Source: Phaeotremella fagi (taxonomy: Eukaryota; Basidiomycota; Tremellomycetes; Tremellales; Phaeotremellaceae). From it: DNA of 64,000 bases. The translations under genes were made by a program, and so were the position numbers. The DNA lies in assembly GCA_001599715.1 (NCBI GenBank), contig BCHU01000002.1:62001-126000 (forward strand). Reading direction: 5' to 3'. Positions 9,688-21,655 of the stretch are shown here, piece after piece. Under the pieces are notes generated by a model. The model was not told where the DNA came from. It saw nothing but the letters and a program-made list of their open reading frames with translations, and searched no databases. Each line of letters opens with the position of its first letter. Position 1 is the first letter of the stretch.

Positions 9688-12549
9688 ATGTCAACAACTA
9701 CTCTCACTTCCTCTAGAACTCCTTACATGCCCCCGTTATGGGTTTCACTTTGGTTAGCGATTTCAGCGATTATAGTCACATGGGGTGGGTATCATCTTCT
9801 TCTTTCTTCTGATTAATATCGTCCTGACCAATCTCCAGACGCTTCATACTGTTTCTTCAGACCTAGAAGTATGATAGGTGGCGATTTATCTTGGATATGG
9901 GAACCTTACAAGTGAGTTTTCTTGGCAACCAACGAAAGGCAGTCTGTTCTACTGATACCTGTCTAGGTTATATGCAACAGTAAGCCAAGCTCTAATAATA
10001 TCTAATAATATAATTAACAAACCCAGATAGACTACATCTACGGTCAACACGCTATAGACACCAACGACGGATTCACCAACGCCCAATGTAAGTCCAGTAC
10101 AATGAGCTTCACTAACAACACCAAGCCTTCATGAACGTTATCGAAATAATCTTGAAACTCGAATACCTCTATCTCCGTCATTGGTCACCAAGAACAACAA
10201 GATCACAACCAGGAGCCAAGAATTGGAATTATCACGCTCACGCACCGTTAGTAGGGTTCACAGCTGCTTTGATGACCTTATCGAAAACTGCCTTATATTT
10301 TATTCAAGGTATGTCGGCGTATCTTTCTCGACTAACTGTCAATAGAATACTTTTGCGATTGGTGTATGGTCGGTCATAACGATGCGAAAACATTGGCTTT
10401 CTTATGGGTACTTCCTAATGTAATTTGATTATCTCTGTTGTGTAACCCAGCTGACATCAAATAGGGGTATGTGAAAGTATAAATTCAATAACTGACAGGT
10501 AGAATCTGGATCGTTCTTCCACTCGCAATCTGTATAGTTCTAGGTCGTGATATAGCCAGTGCGTTGAATCGAGATTTCGCCGACCAAACTGCGTATCTTG
10601 AATGGATCGAGATTCAAGACAAGCAGAATGGAGTCAAAATTGTATCATCACAGAAGGTTCAAAAACCAAAAGCTGAAAAGCCTGTTGCCAACGGTATCTC
10701 GACTCCTCAAACTCTTACTACTGTCTTACCCTCACCACACGGCGGAGCAGCTTTACCGTTAACGTTCCATCCCAAAGGTCTCCCTGTTCTAGTAATCGGA
10801 GCGAACAAATTAGCTGGTAGTCGAATCTTCAGTCTTCTAGAAGCAGAAGCCGACGTGATAGTAACCACCAACATGTCATTATCAGAAACAGTCCCAACCA
10901 TCTCCGAAAGGGTTAAACAAAGTTCTATCAGATACATGAAAACCGATCTCAACACTTTAGACGGATGGGCGAAATTCCTCTCTGAAAACGAAATTTCGTT
11001 GGTGATAGTAACAGACACTTTGATCGGTTCATCGAAGAGAAGTGAGGAATCAGCGGAGATAATCAACAAAGCTTGTTTATCTTTACATATCCCAATCAAC
11101 GTTTCTGATCACCCAACATTGTCAACTTTCACTTTCCCGTCTGTTCATAGATTCGACGGTGTGGATGGACCAAGTAATCTACAAATCTCGGTATCGACGA
11201 ATGGACACGGATGCAGACTATCATCCAGAATCAAACGTGAATTAATAGCCAAACTACCCAAAGGGATAGGGAAATCAGTCGACAACGTTGGTAAATTACG
11301 TGAAATGGCTAGAAACCTCAACAACCCACCCCATCACCGTCCAACAGAAATTTCAGAAGATGACGTTGAAACACCGTTGAACACCCCGGTGAAACAATTG
11401 GATACACCTTCGATCCTCAACAGAACGAATTCTGAATTGTTCAAATTGAACCAAACGGACTCTGAGATTACCTTACGAAGGATGAGATGGGTCCATCAGA
11501 TTTCTGAATACTATTCGTTCGAGCATCTGGCGAATTTGAAAGAAGACGAGATGAGTCGTCAACTGGAAACATGGAATGAGGGGTTGTTAGTGAAAGAAGT
11601 CAATCTACCACATCACGAAAATGGCATCTCACCAAATGAAACCAACGTCATCACCAAGTCGAACGAAAAAGGTAAAATCCTCCTAGTAGGCTCTGGACCC
11701 GGTCATCCCTCCCTCCTAACCATAGCTGGACTCCATGCTCTCAAAACCGCCACCTTAATCCTCTCAGACAAACTAGTCCCCTCTGAAATCATCGACTTGA
11801 TCCCCTCCACCACCAAATTACACATTGCGAAAAAATTCCCTGGGAACAACGAAGGCGCGCAAAACGAGATGATGGAATTAGCTTTGAAAGGTGCGATGGA
11901 GGGTGAGAAGGTGGTGAGATTGAAACAAGGTGATCCGTTCGTTTACGGACGTGGGGGTGAGGAAGTCCTTTATTTCAGAGAAAACGGTTTCGAAGTTACC
12001 GTGATCCCTGGGATATCTTCTGCACTCAGTGGTCCGTTGATGATGGGGATACCTGTTACTCAACGTGGTGTTTCTGAATCTATAACCGTTTGTACTGGTG
12101 TAGGAAGGATGGGTAAATCAGTCAAATTACCTGGATACGTTAAATCAAGAACGTTAGTGGTGTTAATGGGTGTAGCAAGGATTGATAACGTTCTTTCTGT
12201 ACTATTGGACTCGATAAATTCAGATAGGGACGGATTGGCTTATCCACCTGAATTGCCTATTGCAATCATCGAAAGGGCTTCATCACCAGATCAAAGATGT
12301 ATCTACTCAACCCTAGAACATATATCAAAAGTTATGGAGAATATCGAACAGAGACCTCCGGGGATGATGATCATCGGTTGGAGTGTGCTATGTTTACACG
12401 GTCAAGGGAATGTTGAGATTCTGGATAAAGCGGATGGTGGTGAGAAAGAAATCGTTTTGGGTTGGTTGGATGGGAAAGATCATTTTGTCGTTGAAGGATT
12501 GTCGAGTGAATGGACGGAGTTTTTGGGAAGTGTTAGTCTTGATGGGTGA
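9688..12549 (+). CDS. MET1: EXPERA/EBP-like membrane protein fused to Met1-type uroporphyrinogen-III methyltransferase
   Basis: Exons: 9688-9784, 9839-9911, 9967-9979, 10027-10087, 10126-10308, 10346-10419, a 2-nt exon 10465-10466, and 10503-12549; 849 residues. Residues 1-190 look like a fungal EXPERA/EBP-like four-helix membrane protein (D-A-x-Y, F-R-P-R-S-M-x-G-G-D-L, GFTNAQ, LPNGIW). A polar linker of about 60 residues follows. From about 250 the sequence is Met1: a Rossmann-like half (PVLVIGANKLAGSR near 262), NLQISVSTNGHG, RMRWVHQISEYY, then the SAM-dependent methyltransferase (LLVGSGPGHPSLLT near 560, KQGDPFVYGRGGEE, VIPGISSA, VTQRG). Met1 makes precorrin-2 for sirohaem, the sulfite-reductase cofactor. 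No stop or ATG separates the halves. Single-transcript status is inferred from the frame. MET1 refers to the second half. Confidence 0.8.
10465..10466 (+). other. Predicted 2-nt microexon (GG)
   Basis: The intron 10420-10464 ends TAG and the intron 10467-10502 begins GTATGT and ends TAG. Both carry a CTGAC branch-like site. Keeping only GG between them restores the frame and gives N-G-I-W, the expected family sequence. A single 83-nt intron (10420-10502) would shift the frame to an early stop. Confidence 0.6.
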
Positions 12550-12916
12550 GGGTAGATGTTTATAATTGGAACTGATTGGGTGATGCATGACTTGATCTCT
12601 CGCAAGGCAGTGGATTGGCTACTGGTTGGCATGGGATTATCGATAATTCAAAATGAAGCCAAGAGAAGGAGAAGGTTTCAATAAATCCATCCCGTACTAA
12701 TAGGCAATACATAATAAATACGCAATACGACTGAATATATAAGATCCCCAAAGCGAAAAACAGATGTACGAGTAAGTAAAATTAAACGTGAAGAATCAGT
12801 TAGCTATGTAACAAAGAAAATTAGAAAATGCAAAGAAAAAAATGATGCTACAATGAATAAAGAGAAGTTTACTGTAAACAAAAAAATCAAATTATAAAAT
12901 CCCAAGTACAAAGTAT
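12550..12916. other. Intergenic, convergent 3' ends
   Basis: A/T-rich gap between the Met1 stop and the histidine-kinase stop. It looks like two overlapping 3' UTR regions. Confidence 0.5.
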
Positions 12917-15900
12917 CTACATCCCGGTCGATGGTGAAATCTGACCCTGATTTTCATAAGGTATCAAATCTTTTGGTGAAGTCTCACCAGACACTCTTCT
13001 ACGTGCTTCCTTGATCATTTCAAGGACTAGTTTTTGATGGATTGGTTTAGGTATTATCTGCGGGGATTGATGCGGTTAGTACCACCAAAAAACCTCTGTT
13101 AAAGGTTCACTTACACCATCAGCTCCAGCTGCTATGTACTCCTCTTGATCTTCTCGTAAGGCGTTACCTGTACATCCGACTATGTACAATGGACAACCAA
13201 GTTCTCTGACTTCTCGAGCAACCTCTACACCAGACATTAAAGGCATTTGACTAAAAATGAGATTAAGCTTCGCTTCACCATGCCAAGCAGGCCTAGTAAT
13301 CATCCACTTACTTGTCCAAGAACACTATGTCAAAAGTAGGTACACCAGGTCGTCTTTCGAAAGACGATTGAATCATCTCCAAAGCCATTTTACCGTTTTC
13401 AGCAGTGGTCACCGAATGACCTAGACGGGTTAACATTCTGCTCATGAGCATTCGAGTAAGTCTGCGAGTAATCAGTCTTAGATTCTGAGTTGAATGGATA
13501 AAGTCTATAACCCACCTGTCATCGTCAACTACCAAAGTCGATAAAGGTGGTTCAGAGACGTTCGAAACCGATCCTCTAGGTTGGGAACCAGATCCCGAAG
13601 CCGAACTCGATGGATCATTCCTCGTCGTCACGCTCGAACTCCAATCTGAAGATCTCCTCGGTCGATTTTCAATATTGAACGGATCTGTGTAATGAATAGG
13701 TTCGACATCACCAGGGGTTTCTGATGGCACTGATAAGGTGTTAGCCTTTCGTACAAAACGTTGGAAGTAGATTTCACCACTTACAAGGAGTTTCAATTGG
13801 TCCAGACAACAAAGGTAAAGTAGATTCCGTCGTACTCATCGTCGGTCGACTTTCCGATTCCCTACCAACCCCAAGATCCCCATCAGACGTAAAAGTATCA
13901 ACGAAAGCCATATCCACAGCCGAGACATCCGGTAAATCCTCAGTTAAAGTTCGTGGATGATTGGGTTTCTCCAGATTGGAATCTCTGCTGAAACGTGATT
14001 TCGGTGGTGGTGGTAAAGCATAAGGTAATTCGAACCAGAACATTGATCCTTTACCCAATTCAGATTCTACACCTAATCTACCGTGACTGAGTTTAACTAT
14101 TTGACGGACTAGGGCGAGTCCTAATCCTGAACCTTTACCTCCTTGTCGTCTACCGATTTCAGTTTGGACGTATGGTGAGAAAAGGCGATTACTGAGAGGA
14201 TAGTTCAATCAGTGATATGTTGATTTAACAAAAAGTCGACTCACTCTATAACATCCTGTTTCCGTAACCCAACACCAGTATCATGAACTTCAACTCTAAC
14301 AACGGCCTTGTATTTTCTACGATGTTCCTCTTCATGTCGTCTAGTAGAATCAACACTCTGTCTCTTATTTTCTAGATGAATAGAACCCTTCTCAGGATCG
14401 GGTGAGAGTGAATCACGATGAATAGAATCTTGACGTAGATGGGGTGACATGAATTGTTTTTTTCCGTTTGCGGCAGCTTCGTTTAGGGGATCATCAAGTT
14501 CTTGGGAAGGGGTGGGTTCTAATCGTGGATAGAGGAGTTTGGTTACTATCCTCACCGAGCCCGTGTGGGTGAATTTGATAGAATTCGAGACGAGATTACT
14601 GGCGACTTGTCTATGATTCACGTCAGTCGAGGGTCAAGATCTGAGTAAAAACACCAACCTTAATCTCATTTCGTCACCGACGAAAACACCTCCAATCTTA
14701 TCGATATCCTTGTCCAATTCGACGATCAAATCGATCCCAGCCATCTGAGCTTGAACTCTATGGGACAAAGCAACCAATTGAATTGATTTATGGAATTCAA
14801 AAGGTTTTCTTGCTTGTGCGAACTATTAAACAAGAGATGTCAACAAAAATTCTCAACTGAAAAACCACAACAAACCTTTCCAGATTCCATTCTATTGAAG
14901 GACAAAACATCATTCAAAACTTTCTCCATCATAGTCAAACTGCCCATAAGACCATGAACCATCTCAGCTTGATCTTCATGCAGACCTCTGAAAACCTCTT
15001 CACCATCTAAGTTTTGTACAGCTAACAAAGCTGTATTGAGTGGGACACGAACTTCGTGGAAGACTACGATGTCAGCTTGATTGTAATCACTTCACTTACT
15101 GTAAGATACAAAACGTTTCTTGGAATCCGATGCGCGTCGTTCCATAACCTGAGCGGATTGGGTAGCACTGTCAAAGGAATCAACCAACCATCCAACCTAC
15201 TATCAACTTTTCACTCACCGATATTGAATTTTAAGCTGCTGTCTCAAAGCAAACATTTGTCTATCACTTCGTTCCCTCAAAAAAGAAGTGACGATCAAAA
15301 ACGCATGAAACATGGCGACTGGGACATCAAGTCAATCACCAATCCCTGATTTAAACTTACAATTAACCATATTCCTAGAGAACAGAACAGGAGCATTGTC
15401 CGCGGTCATGATCATCCCGCCAACGAGACACAACCAAGTGACTGCCCCGAAAGTCGCCCAAGTCCTTTCTTGTCTTAAAGCCATAATCGCTAAGACAGGT
15501 GTCCCAAAAGCGAAACCCAGAACGTTCAAGAAAGTTCTGTTGCCACATTGATTGTCATCTGCGAAGAATCCACATGAATACATTTCACCGATTAGGATAT
15601 ATGGGAACGCCCATGTTGCAGCGAATAACCATGGTTGCCAGATTCTCGAATGTCTTCTGGGGAAATCTAGAATTACGAATGGTAGCATTGGTAGAGTGAA
15701 GAACTAGATGTTGTGTTAATATTGATAGGACGTCGAGCGTGGGATGACTTACACCTGCTATTCCAAAATAAGCATACCAGTTGAAAGCGGAGAACGGTCG
15801 AGGTGATAATCCACAAGTCAAGATCCAAGAAATCTCCAAGAAACATGCACTAGCTATAGCACCTTGTTTCTGAGTGAACCAAGCCTGAAACGCGAGTTAA

Positions 15901-16714
15901 CCACCAAACCCGATTGAGATCATCCAACACCTACCTCTTTTTGGAAAGATCTTTCTTTACTTTTCTCAGGGAAACTCGAATCAACAAAATGTTTAACGTT
16001 AGGCCAGAGTCTATCAAAGATCCATTCCCAAGCTGCACTTCTCTGTATCCAACTAGCCCGTCGATCTCGTCTGATACTTCCAGCATCGGATCGTTCCATT
16101 CCATCAGGTGTGTTCTCACCAGAAACACCTTCATCACCTTCAGAATGTTCACCTTCTTTTTGATACAACGTATCCAACTGTCCTGGTTTCCCGTTGCTTC
16201 TCCCGTTACTAGTTCCACCTGGAGTCTTTGTGGAACCAGAATCAGATTTCGCGACTGGTGGAGCGAATTGATCGAAATCCGTGTCAACAACTACATGTGA
16301 CAAAGGTTCTGATGAAGTTGGGTTCTCGTCGTCATCCCCATATCTCGAAGTTGAATTTGCATAACTTCCACCTTTCTTCTTCCTACCTGAACCAAGATTG
16401 ATTCCACTCGCGAAAGCGGTCGTTCCACCAACCTGACCACCCTTGACAGATCCGTTAACGCTTTTACGAGATTTATGTCGAGCGTTGGATCCTTGTTTTG
16501 AATTTGGATTCAACACGTCTAAAGGTAAATTGACAGGGACAGAGACCGATTCAGCAAAGAAATCACCGCCATAAGTTGAATTTCCGATGTTCGATTCAGA
16601 AGTGGTAGAAGGATGTGAAGGTGGTGTAAGATGCGAAACGATGCTTTGCCAGATGGTGTTTATTTTCGATGGTTCGAATCTTGTTTTTTGGGATGCTTGA
16701 CCCCGTGGTGTCAT
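12917..16714 (-). CDS. Hybrid histidine kinase with multi-TM N-terminal sensor and receiver domain
   Basis: Thirteen exons: 16714-15935, 15884-15753, 15703-15361, 15318-15219, 15167-15100, 15063-14876, 14822-14659, 14610-14245, 14191-13785, 13729-13516, 13461-13312, 13250-13115, 13057-12917; 1062 residues. About 260 disordered residues precede six predicted TM helices (about 262-430). A short coiled linker leads to the H-box (phospho-acceptor H477 in FHEVRVPLN). The ATPase N-box has N597/N601, G1 is VHDTGVG and G2 is GSGLGLALV. The receiver has VVDDD, phospho-acceptor D970 in FLDNQMPLMSG, and K1020 in IIPKP. It should autophosphorylate and pass phosphate by His-Asp relay to an Ypd1-type protein. 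The signal is unknown; no PAS, GAF or HAMP domain is seen. The start is the first in-frame ATG. Confidence 0.92.
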
Positions 16715-17450
16715 TTTGAGTGGGTCGATGGACTGCGCAGATGTTTGGCGAGTTTGATCGGGGGGAGGGTTGATTGATTGGACCAAAAGGTAAGTAGATT
16801 GGATTGGGGTGGATGTAAATGTGATTGTGAGGATAGATCAGATCGTGAAGTTGAGAAGGAAGTCGATGTCCAAGTTGGAAATGTGTACTGACGTAGTTCA
16901 CGGATGTGTGTTACGATGTTTCTGCGCTGTGTCTTACCGGATCATGATGGGGGTAGAGGGTGTTTGTGGTTGTGTTCTGAATCTTTCCTCGAGTTTGTGG
17001 CCAGGGTATGAAGATCTAAAGATACCTGGGTAGATGGTAGTGGTGAATGATATGAAGAAGTCAATGAAAATGATAGATAAATGTAAATGCTATGTCTTAT
17101 TTCCAAACTGACCACCAAAGTGAACCCTCCTCCTATGTTTAAATGTTTAGGGGTAGTTAAAATGGGGGGTGTAATTAAAATTACAATTACTTTTGTTTGC
17201 CCTTTCCAGGCACCAGGGCTGTTTAAGGGTTCTGACGAGACAGTCCGTGCGCCCCTGTTCCACTTTCATGGTAACTCTATGGTGGTGAAATACTCGGACA
17301 CAAAAGTAGGAGGACAATGACATTAAGCAATGACCAGCAAACACTTAGATCTATGTTCATGTAAATCTGTACTAGCTATGACTAGATGACGACTGAGAAT
17401 GTAGAGACGGTATGCCATATCTCTGCTAGTCAGACTGACTTAACTGCTCG

Positions 17451-17512
17451 CTATTGGTCCCACCGCTGACACACCGGTGTGTTCGTAAACGAGAACACCG
17501 GCGAACCAATAG
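17451..17512. promoter_or_regulatory. Inverted pair of CCAAT boxes in an imperfect palindrome
   Basis: CTATTGGT at 17451-17458 is matched by ACCAATAG at 17505-17512, with CCGG-centred elements (ACACCGGTGT at 17471-17480 and ACACCGGCG) between them. CCAAT is the core of Hap-complex sites in fungi. The position, 135-196 bp upstream of the dehydratase ATG, fits a promoter element. Confidence 0.55.
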
Positions 17513-17557
17513 ATGTCCAGCAAAATAAATGGCAACATCTTTTCATCGAGTCTTGCA

Positions 17558-17565
17558 TATATATA
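17558..17565 (+). promoter_or_regulatory. TATA box candidate
   Basis: TATATATA about 82 bp upstream of the ATG at 17647 on the plus strand, a typical spacing for a fungal TATA-type promoter. Confidence 0.5.
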
Positions 17566-17646
17566 CTGTCAAAACGAATTCGAATCTGATCCAATCTTTC
17601 TTTCCCAAAAATAAATCTCACTCGTCTACCAAAGAAAAATCACCTA

Positions 17647-18760
17647 ATGTCAAACCCAACTCCAACTCGTCAATTACCTAAACCATGGATCGAAACTCCG
17701 TTAATCGAATCCATGTCTCTATCAGAGTTTGCCGGATGGTAAGTGACCAACTCGTTTGACCTACTAATGATCAGTCGAATTTTTCTAAAATTGGATAATC
17801 TCCAACCGTCAGGATCGTTCAAATCTCGGTGAGTGGGGTTGCATACCGTATTCGAATGTCATATCAGACACACAACCTAATACACTTTTTAGTGGTATTG
17901 GAAATTTCGTTCGTCAGAAGATACTATCAAATCCACCAGATACCATCCTTCACTTCCTAATCTCCTCAGGAGGAAACGCTGGTTTAGCCTGTATCTCAGC
18001 TTCTCGAATGATGGGATATCCTTCGACTATCGTGGTCCCCCTCTCCTGTTCTTCGTTCATGATCCAAAAATTACATCAAGCCGGTGCGACTTCTGTGATA
18101 CAATTTGGTGAAAGTTGGACAGAATGTGATGAGCATCTCCGAAAGGTAGTCTTACCAACTATGGTTGGCGGTGTATATGTTCCTCCGTTCGATCATCAGG
18201 ATGTATGGGACGGAGCGTCAACTTTAGTCACTGAGATTGAATCTCAATTATTGGGTTGGAACGGTGGTCCGAATCTAACACCTGATGTATTGGTTTGTTC
18301 AGTGGGTGGTGGAGGGTTATTTTCTGGATTAATGATTGGAATCTCGAGATCCTTGAATCAATCCACTAAAGTTTTAACGGTCGAGACGAAAGGTGCTGAA
18401 TCGTTGTACGCTTCAATCCAAGCGAATCGATTGGTGACGTTACCCAAAATAACTTCAATCGCCACTTCACTAGGTGCAACCAAAGTCTCCGAGACGGCTT
18501 TCAATTTCGCCAAATCGACAAATGTGATTACAGAGGTGGTAACAGATTCAGAAGCCATGGAGGCTTGTTATCGATTCGCCGATGATGAGAGGATGCTGGT
18601 GGAACCTGCATGCGGCGCTACGCTTGCAACTGTTTATACGGGGTTGTTGAATAAGGTTTTGGAGGTGAAGAAAGAGTCGGTGGTGGTGTTGATCGTTTGT
18701 GGTGGATGTAATGTTACGCTGGAGATGCTTTCTGGATACAAGGTTAGAAATGGGGTTTGA
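17647..18760 (+). CDS. Catabolic L-serine/L-threonine dehydratase (PLP fold II)
   Basis: Three exons, 17647-17738, 17775-17828 and 17893-18760, give 337 residues. The enzyme deaminates serine to pyruvate or threonine to 2-oxobutyrate. The PLP lysine is K47 in SGSFKSR. The phosphate and substrate loop SGGNAG is at 74-79, and a glycine-rich PLP-phosphate loop VGGGG is near 182. The serine/threonine-type C-terminal CGGCN is present. The length and lack of an ACT regulatory domain fit the catabolic CHA1/SDH type rather than biosynthetic Ilv1. The promoter has paired CCAAT boxes and a TATA box, suggesting inducible expression (inference). Confidence 0.92.
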
Positions 18761-19004
18761 GTGTGGGTTTGAATCTTTTGGATGTATACCGGACCAATGT
18801 CAATCGCAGTGCCAATCTCAATACCTGCCTACGACTCTGTTGAGCGGATGTACCTCACAATGGAGTCGTACATGCATAAATATATTTCGGCTTACTTGAA
18901 AATGCTCTCCAAGTTAGATTACTTCCTCCTTATACTTCCTATTACTCTTGCTCCTCTTTCTTCTAACATCCTCACACATATTACTCCTCCTTGTAGATTG
19001 CAGA

Positions 19005-20643
19005 ATGTCTCTCGATGAAAGCGACATCCGCACCCCTACCAGAGATGGTAAGTAGAACCCAACTCATCCGTCCAACAAACCTCCATTAACCCATTTACCC
19101 AGTATCTCTCTGGGAACGATGGGAACTAGGAAACCGAAACCGAGGTTACCCCCGTATAATCACGACCTTACTAAAATTCAACATCTCCCCCGAATCCCCC
19201 GCCCACTCCCAAATCCCAACATTCGATTCCCTCTCCAAATCAGTTTCCCTTCTTCAAGATAAATTCCCAATGCTATGGTCAACGGTGATCGGTCGTAAAT
19301 CTGTTAAACCTTTTTTTCAACCTCGTAAAGAAGGTAAATGGTTGGGTGACGAGTTGATTAGAATCGCTTATCTACATGAAGGAGATGATTATGAGAGTTT
19401 GATTAGGTTGGAATTGGATCGGATGGCTTTGTTGAGGGTTGATGATACTCCTCCATGGCAGATTACTTTGTTTCAACAGAAATCTACTTCTTCGTTGAAT
19501 GTGGACGGTGAAACCAGTTCATCAACTACTACACCAATCACTGAATATATGATTCTATCAATCGACCACATCTTTTTAGACGGTATCGGTGCACTCAAAC
19601 TCTTACTCGCATTAATCCAACCAATAGATTCACCAACGATAACCTCGCTGCCAAATGAGAAACTAGATAAACTATTGAAATACGAAGATACGGTGAATGT
19701 CAAACCAGTCGTAGGGCATCTATTACCTATCGCATATCAAGAATTGATCCTACCGAAATTCCCAAATTTCATACAAGGAATCATGGGCAGAAACAAAACA
19801 CGTTGGCCAGGTGATCAAATAGGTATCCCATTGAAACAAGCCAAACCAACAATCAGATTCGGTAAAATGTCCAAATTCGTCATTGAGAACTTAAAAATTC
19901 AAGGGAAATCAAGAGGTGTTAAAACTTTACATCCTTTATTCCAAATGATAGCTGTGGTAGCTTTATGGATGGTTTGGAAAGAACGACCGATGATCAAGAA
20001 AAATCCTAGACCTCTTCAATTGGAGACTGGATTCCTGATTTCAGAAAGGGATGTCAAGAAAGGCCATGCGTTCTGTACAGGAAGTTATCTTTCGAATTGT
20101 GAATACCCGACTGTCGTCTCTCATGAGACTTCGTTTTGGAATTGGACGAGAGGATTGGCTGAATACATGAATTCCGAAAAGGGTAAACAGAGAGCTAGAG
20201 GGACAGTTGGATTGTTGGAACACGTCCCGAAAGAAGTCATTCCAAACGGCAAAGAAACTTTACCTACGCAATACGAAGAATTCTTTGATAACCTATCAAA
20301 CTCAAAAGATCCTTGTAGAGTGGGATTAACGGTTTCTAATCTCGGTAACATCCAAAACACCCTTGTAACAGGTATACCCATCCCGGAAGACCTAATAGAG
20401 GGGTTTTATTGGTCACAAAGTTCGACGGTTTCCGTTCCGCCTGTTTTAATTAACTTGGCGGGGTTTAATGGTGCGATCGTGTGGAATATCTGTTTTCGTG
20501 ATGGGAGTGTTATTGATGATGAGGAGGCTTGTAGGATTAACAGGAATATTGAACTGTTGATTGAGAGGATTGCGGGGTTGGATGAGGAGTTTGATAATTC
20601 TTCGGATCAGTTGGCGTTGGCGAGATTGATACATGGTTTGTAA
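19005..20643 (+). CDS. Alcohol acetyltransferase-like (BAHD/condensation-type) protein
   Basis: Two exons, 19005-19047 and 19103-20643, give 527 residues. The active-site motif H-x-x-x-D-G is DHIFLDG with H170 and D174, as in fungal alcohol O-acetyltransferases (AATase family), which move an acetyl group from acetyl-CoA to an alcohol. The N-terminal segment VSLWERWELGNRNRGYPR resembles the family start. The C-terminal half carries GLTVSNLGNI and the late FNGAIVWNICF segment. No TM helix is evident. The substrate cannot be read from the sequence. Confidence 0.8.
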
Positions 20644-20941
20644 GGGGTGTTCAGGGGGACTTGAAGTTTATCGATGATCTTTTCTTTGATTCTGGTCGAC
20701 AAAGGGTGTGTTGGAGAATGTTGTACGATGGAGTAATGTGAATGACGTTTTCAACTCACCACAATGTGGTGTACAGTGCATTGAGTTGCATTTAATCATC
20801 AAGAAGATCTTTTTCTACTTTACTCTGACTTTACAGATCCAGAAAAATAACAACAAAAAACTACAAACACTGACCCAACAGATTACCCAAAAAGCCATTC
20901 ACTGATCCAAAACACCGAGAACTCCAGAAAACGAAAAAATA

Positions 20942-21655
20942 TCAAAACCTTCGCTTCCCGATGAATTCAAAAGCATCCATACGATTCGGACTAGTAGTCC
21001 TCGATTCAACCTGATACCTAACGAATTCGGTATCGTCCATCCAAAGTACCCATTCCCCACCTTTAATCGAATCTTCACTCCAATAATCTGCATTTCTAAG
21101 AATAGCATGAGCCGTTTTCTCATCCCCATCAAAAGGTAAACCCGGTTCGAAAAGGATATCAATCGAGATTTCAGTTTGGAATCTATGGTCAATTTTGGGT
21201 CTGAGATAGGTGATTCGAGTTATATCTTTGGTGGTGAGGGAGTTGTATGGGATAGTACGTTCTCTAGTCATTTCACCGTTTTCATCCCTAACTTCAATTT
21301 CCCTATCTAAATTCAAAGCCCAATCCAAACCTTTTCTCAATTTCGAAAAATCAATCATGGGTAGACACCCTCGATCACTTGGTGAACAGATGTTAGCGAA
21401 ACCCGTGAAAGCCAACGCCAAGTCTGAGACCAGAGTTAAAGGTCGAAGATGACCGGTGAGATTACCATCAGAATCTTTGGTGTATGGGTTGATGGTTGAT
21501 GTTAAAGAGATGGAATCTAGGGGTTGGGAGAGGGAGGCTGAGATGTCAGGTAGGGGGATGGTAGTTTTGTGTCTTGGATATCGGTCTTCTTTGGATTCGA
21601 GGGTTGTGGTGTATGTTTGTAGCTTGGTTGTTGTTTTTGTTTGTTCTTCATCCAT
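20942..21655 (-). CDS. Unknown protein, tandem paralogue A
   Basis: Single exon of 237 residues from the ATG at 21655; the frame is open a little upstream but only a TTG precedes it. The family is not recognised. It is a paralogue of the gene at 22086-22856. Both have a C-terminal block in which a [IL]-D-I-x-F-[ED]-P-G-[LV]-P-[FY] strand motif is followed about 28 residues later by G-G-x-W-x-L. There is no signal peptide or TM segment. The N-terminus is Thr/Lys-rich. Confidence 0.7.
   Translation of the reverse strand: MDEEQTKTTTKLQTYTTTLESKEDRYPRHKTTIPLPDISASLSQPLDSISLTSTINPYTKDSDGNLTGHLRPLTLVSDLALAFTGFANICSPSDRGCLPMIDFSKLRKGLDWALNLDREIEVRDENGEMTRERTIPYNSLTTKDITRITYLRPKIDHRFQTEISIDILFEPGLPFDGDEKTAHAILRNADYWSEDSIKGGEWVLWMDDTEFVRYQVESRTTSPNRMDAFEFIGKRRF

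Larger units (their letters stand above)
16715..17646. promoter_or_regulatory. Divergent regulatory region, histidine kinase / Ser-Thr dehydratase
   Basis: 932 bp between two divergent starts. It contains an A/T inverted repeat at 17170-17185, an inverted CCAAT-box palindrome at 17451-17512, and a TATATATA box at 17558-17565 about 80 bp before the dehydratase ATG. Short frames here look spurious. Confidence 0.55.

Noticed and set aside
10503..12549. Separate Met1 gene with its own start.
   Set aside because: No in-frame ATG lies between the membrane part and the Met1 domain; the first one is inside the enzyme. I keep the fusion but rate it as needing a transcript test.
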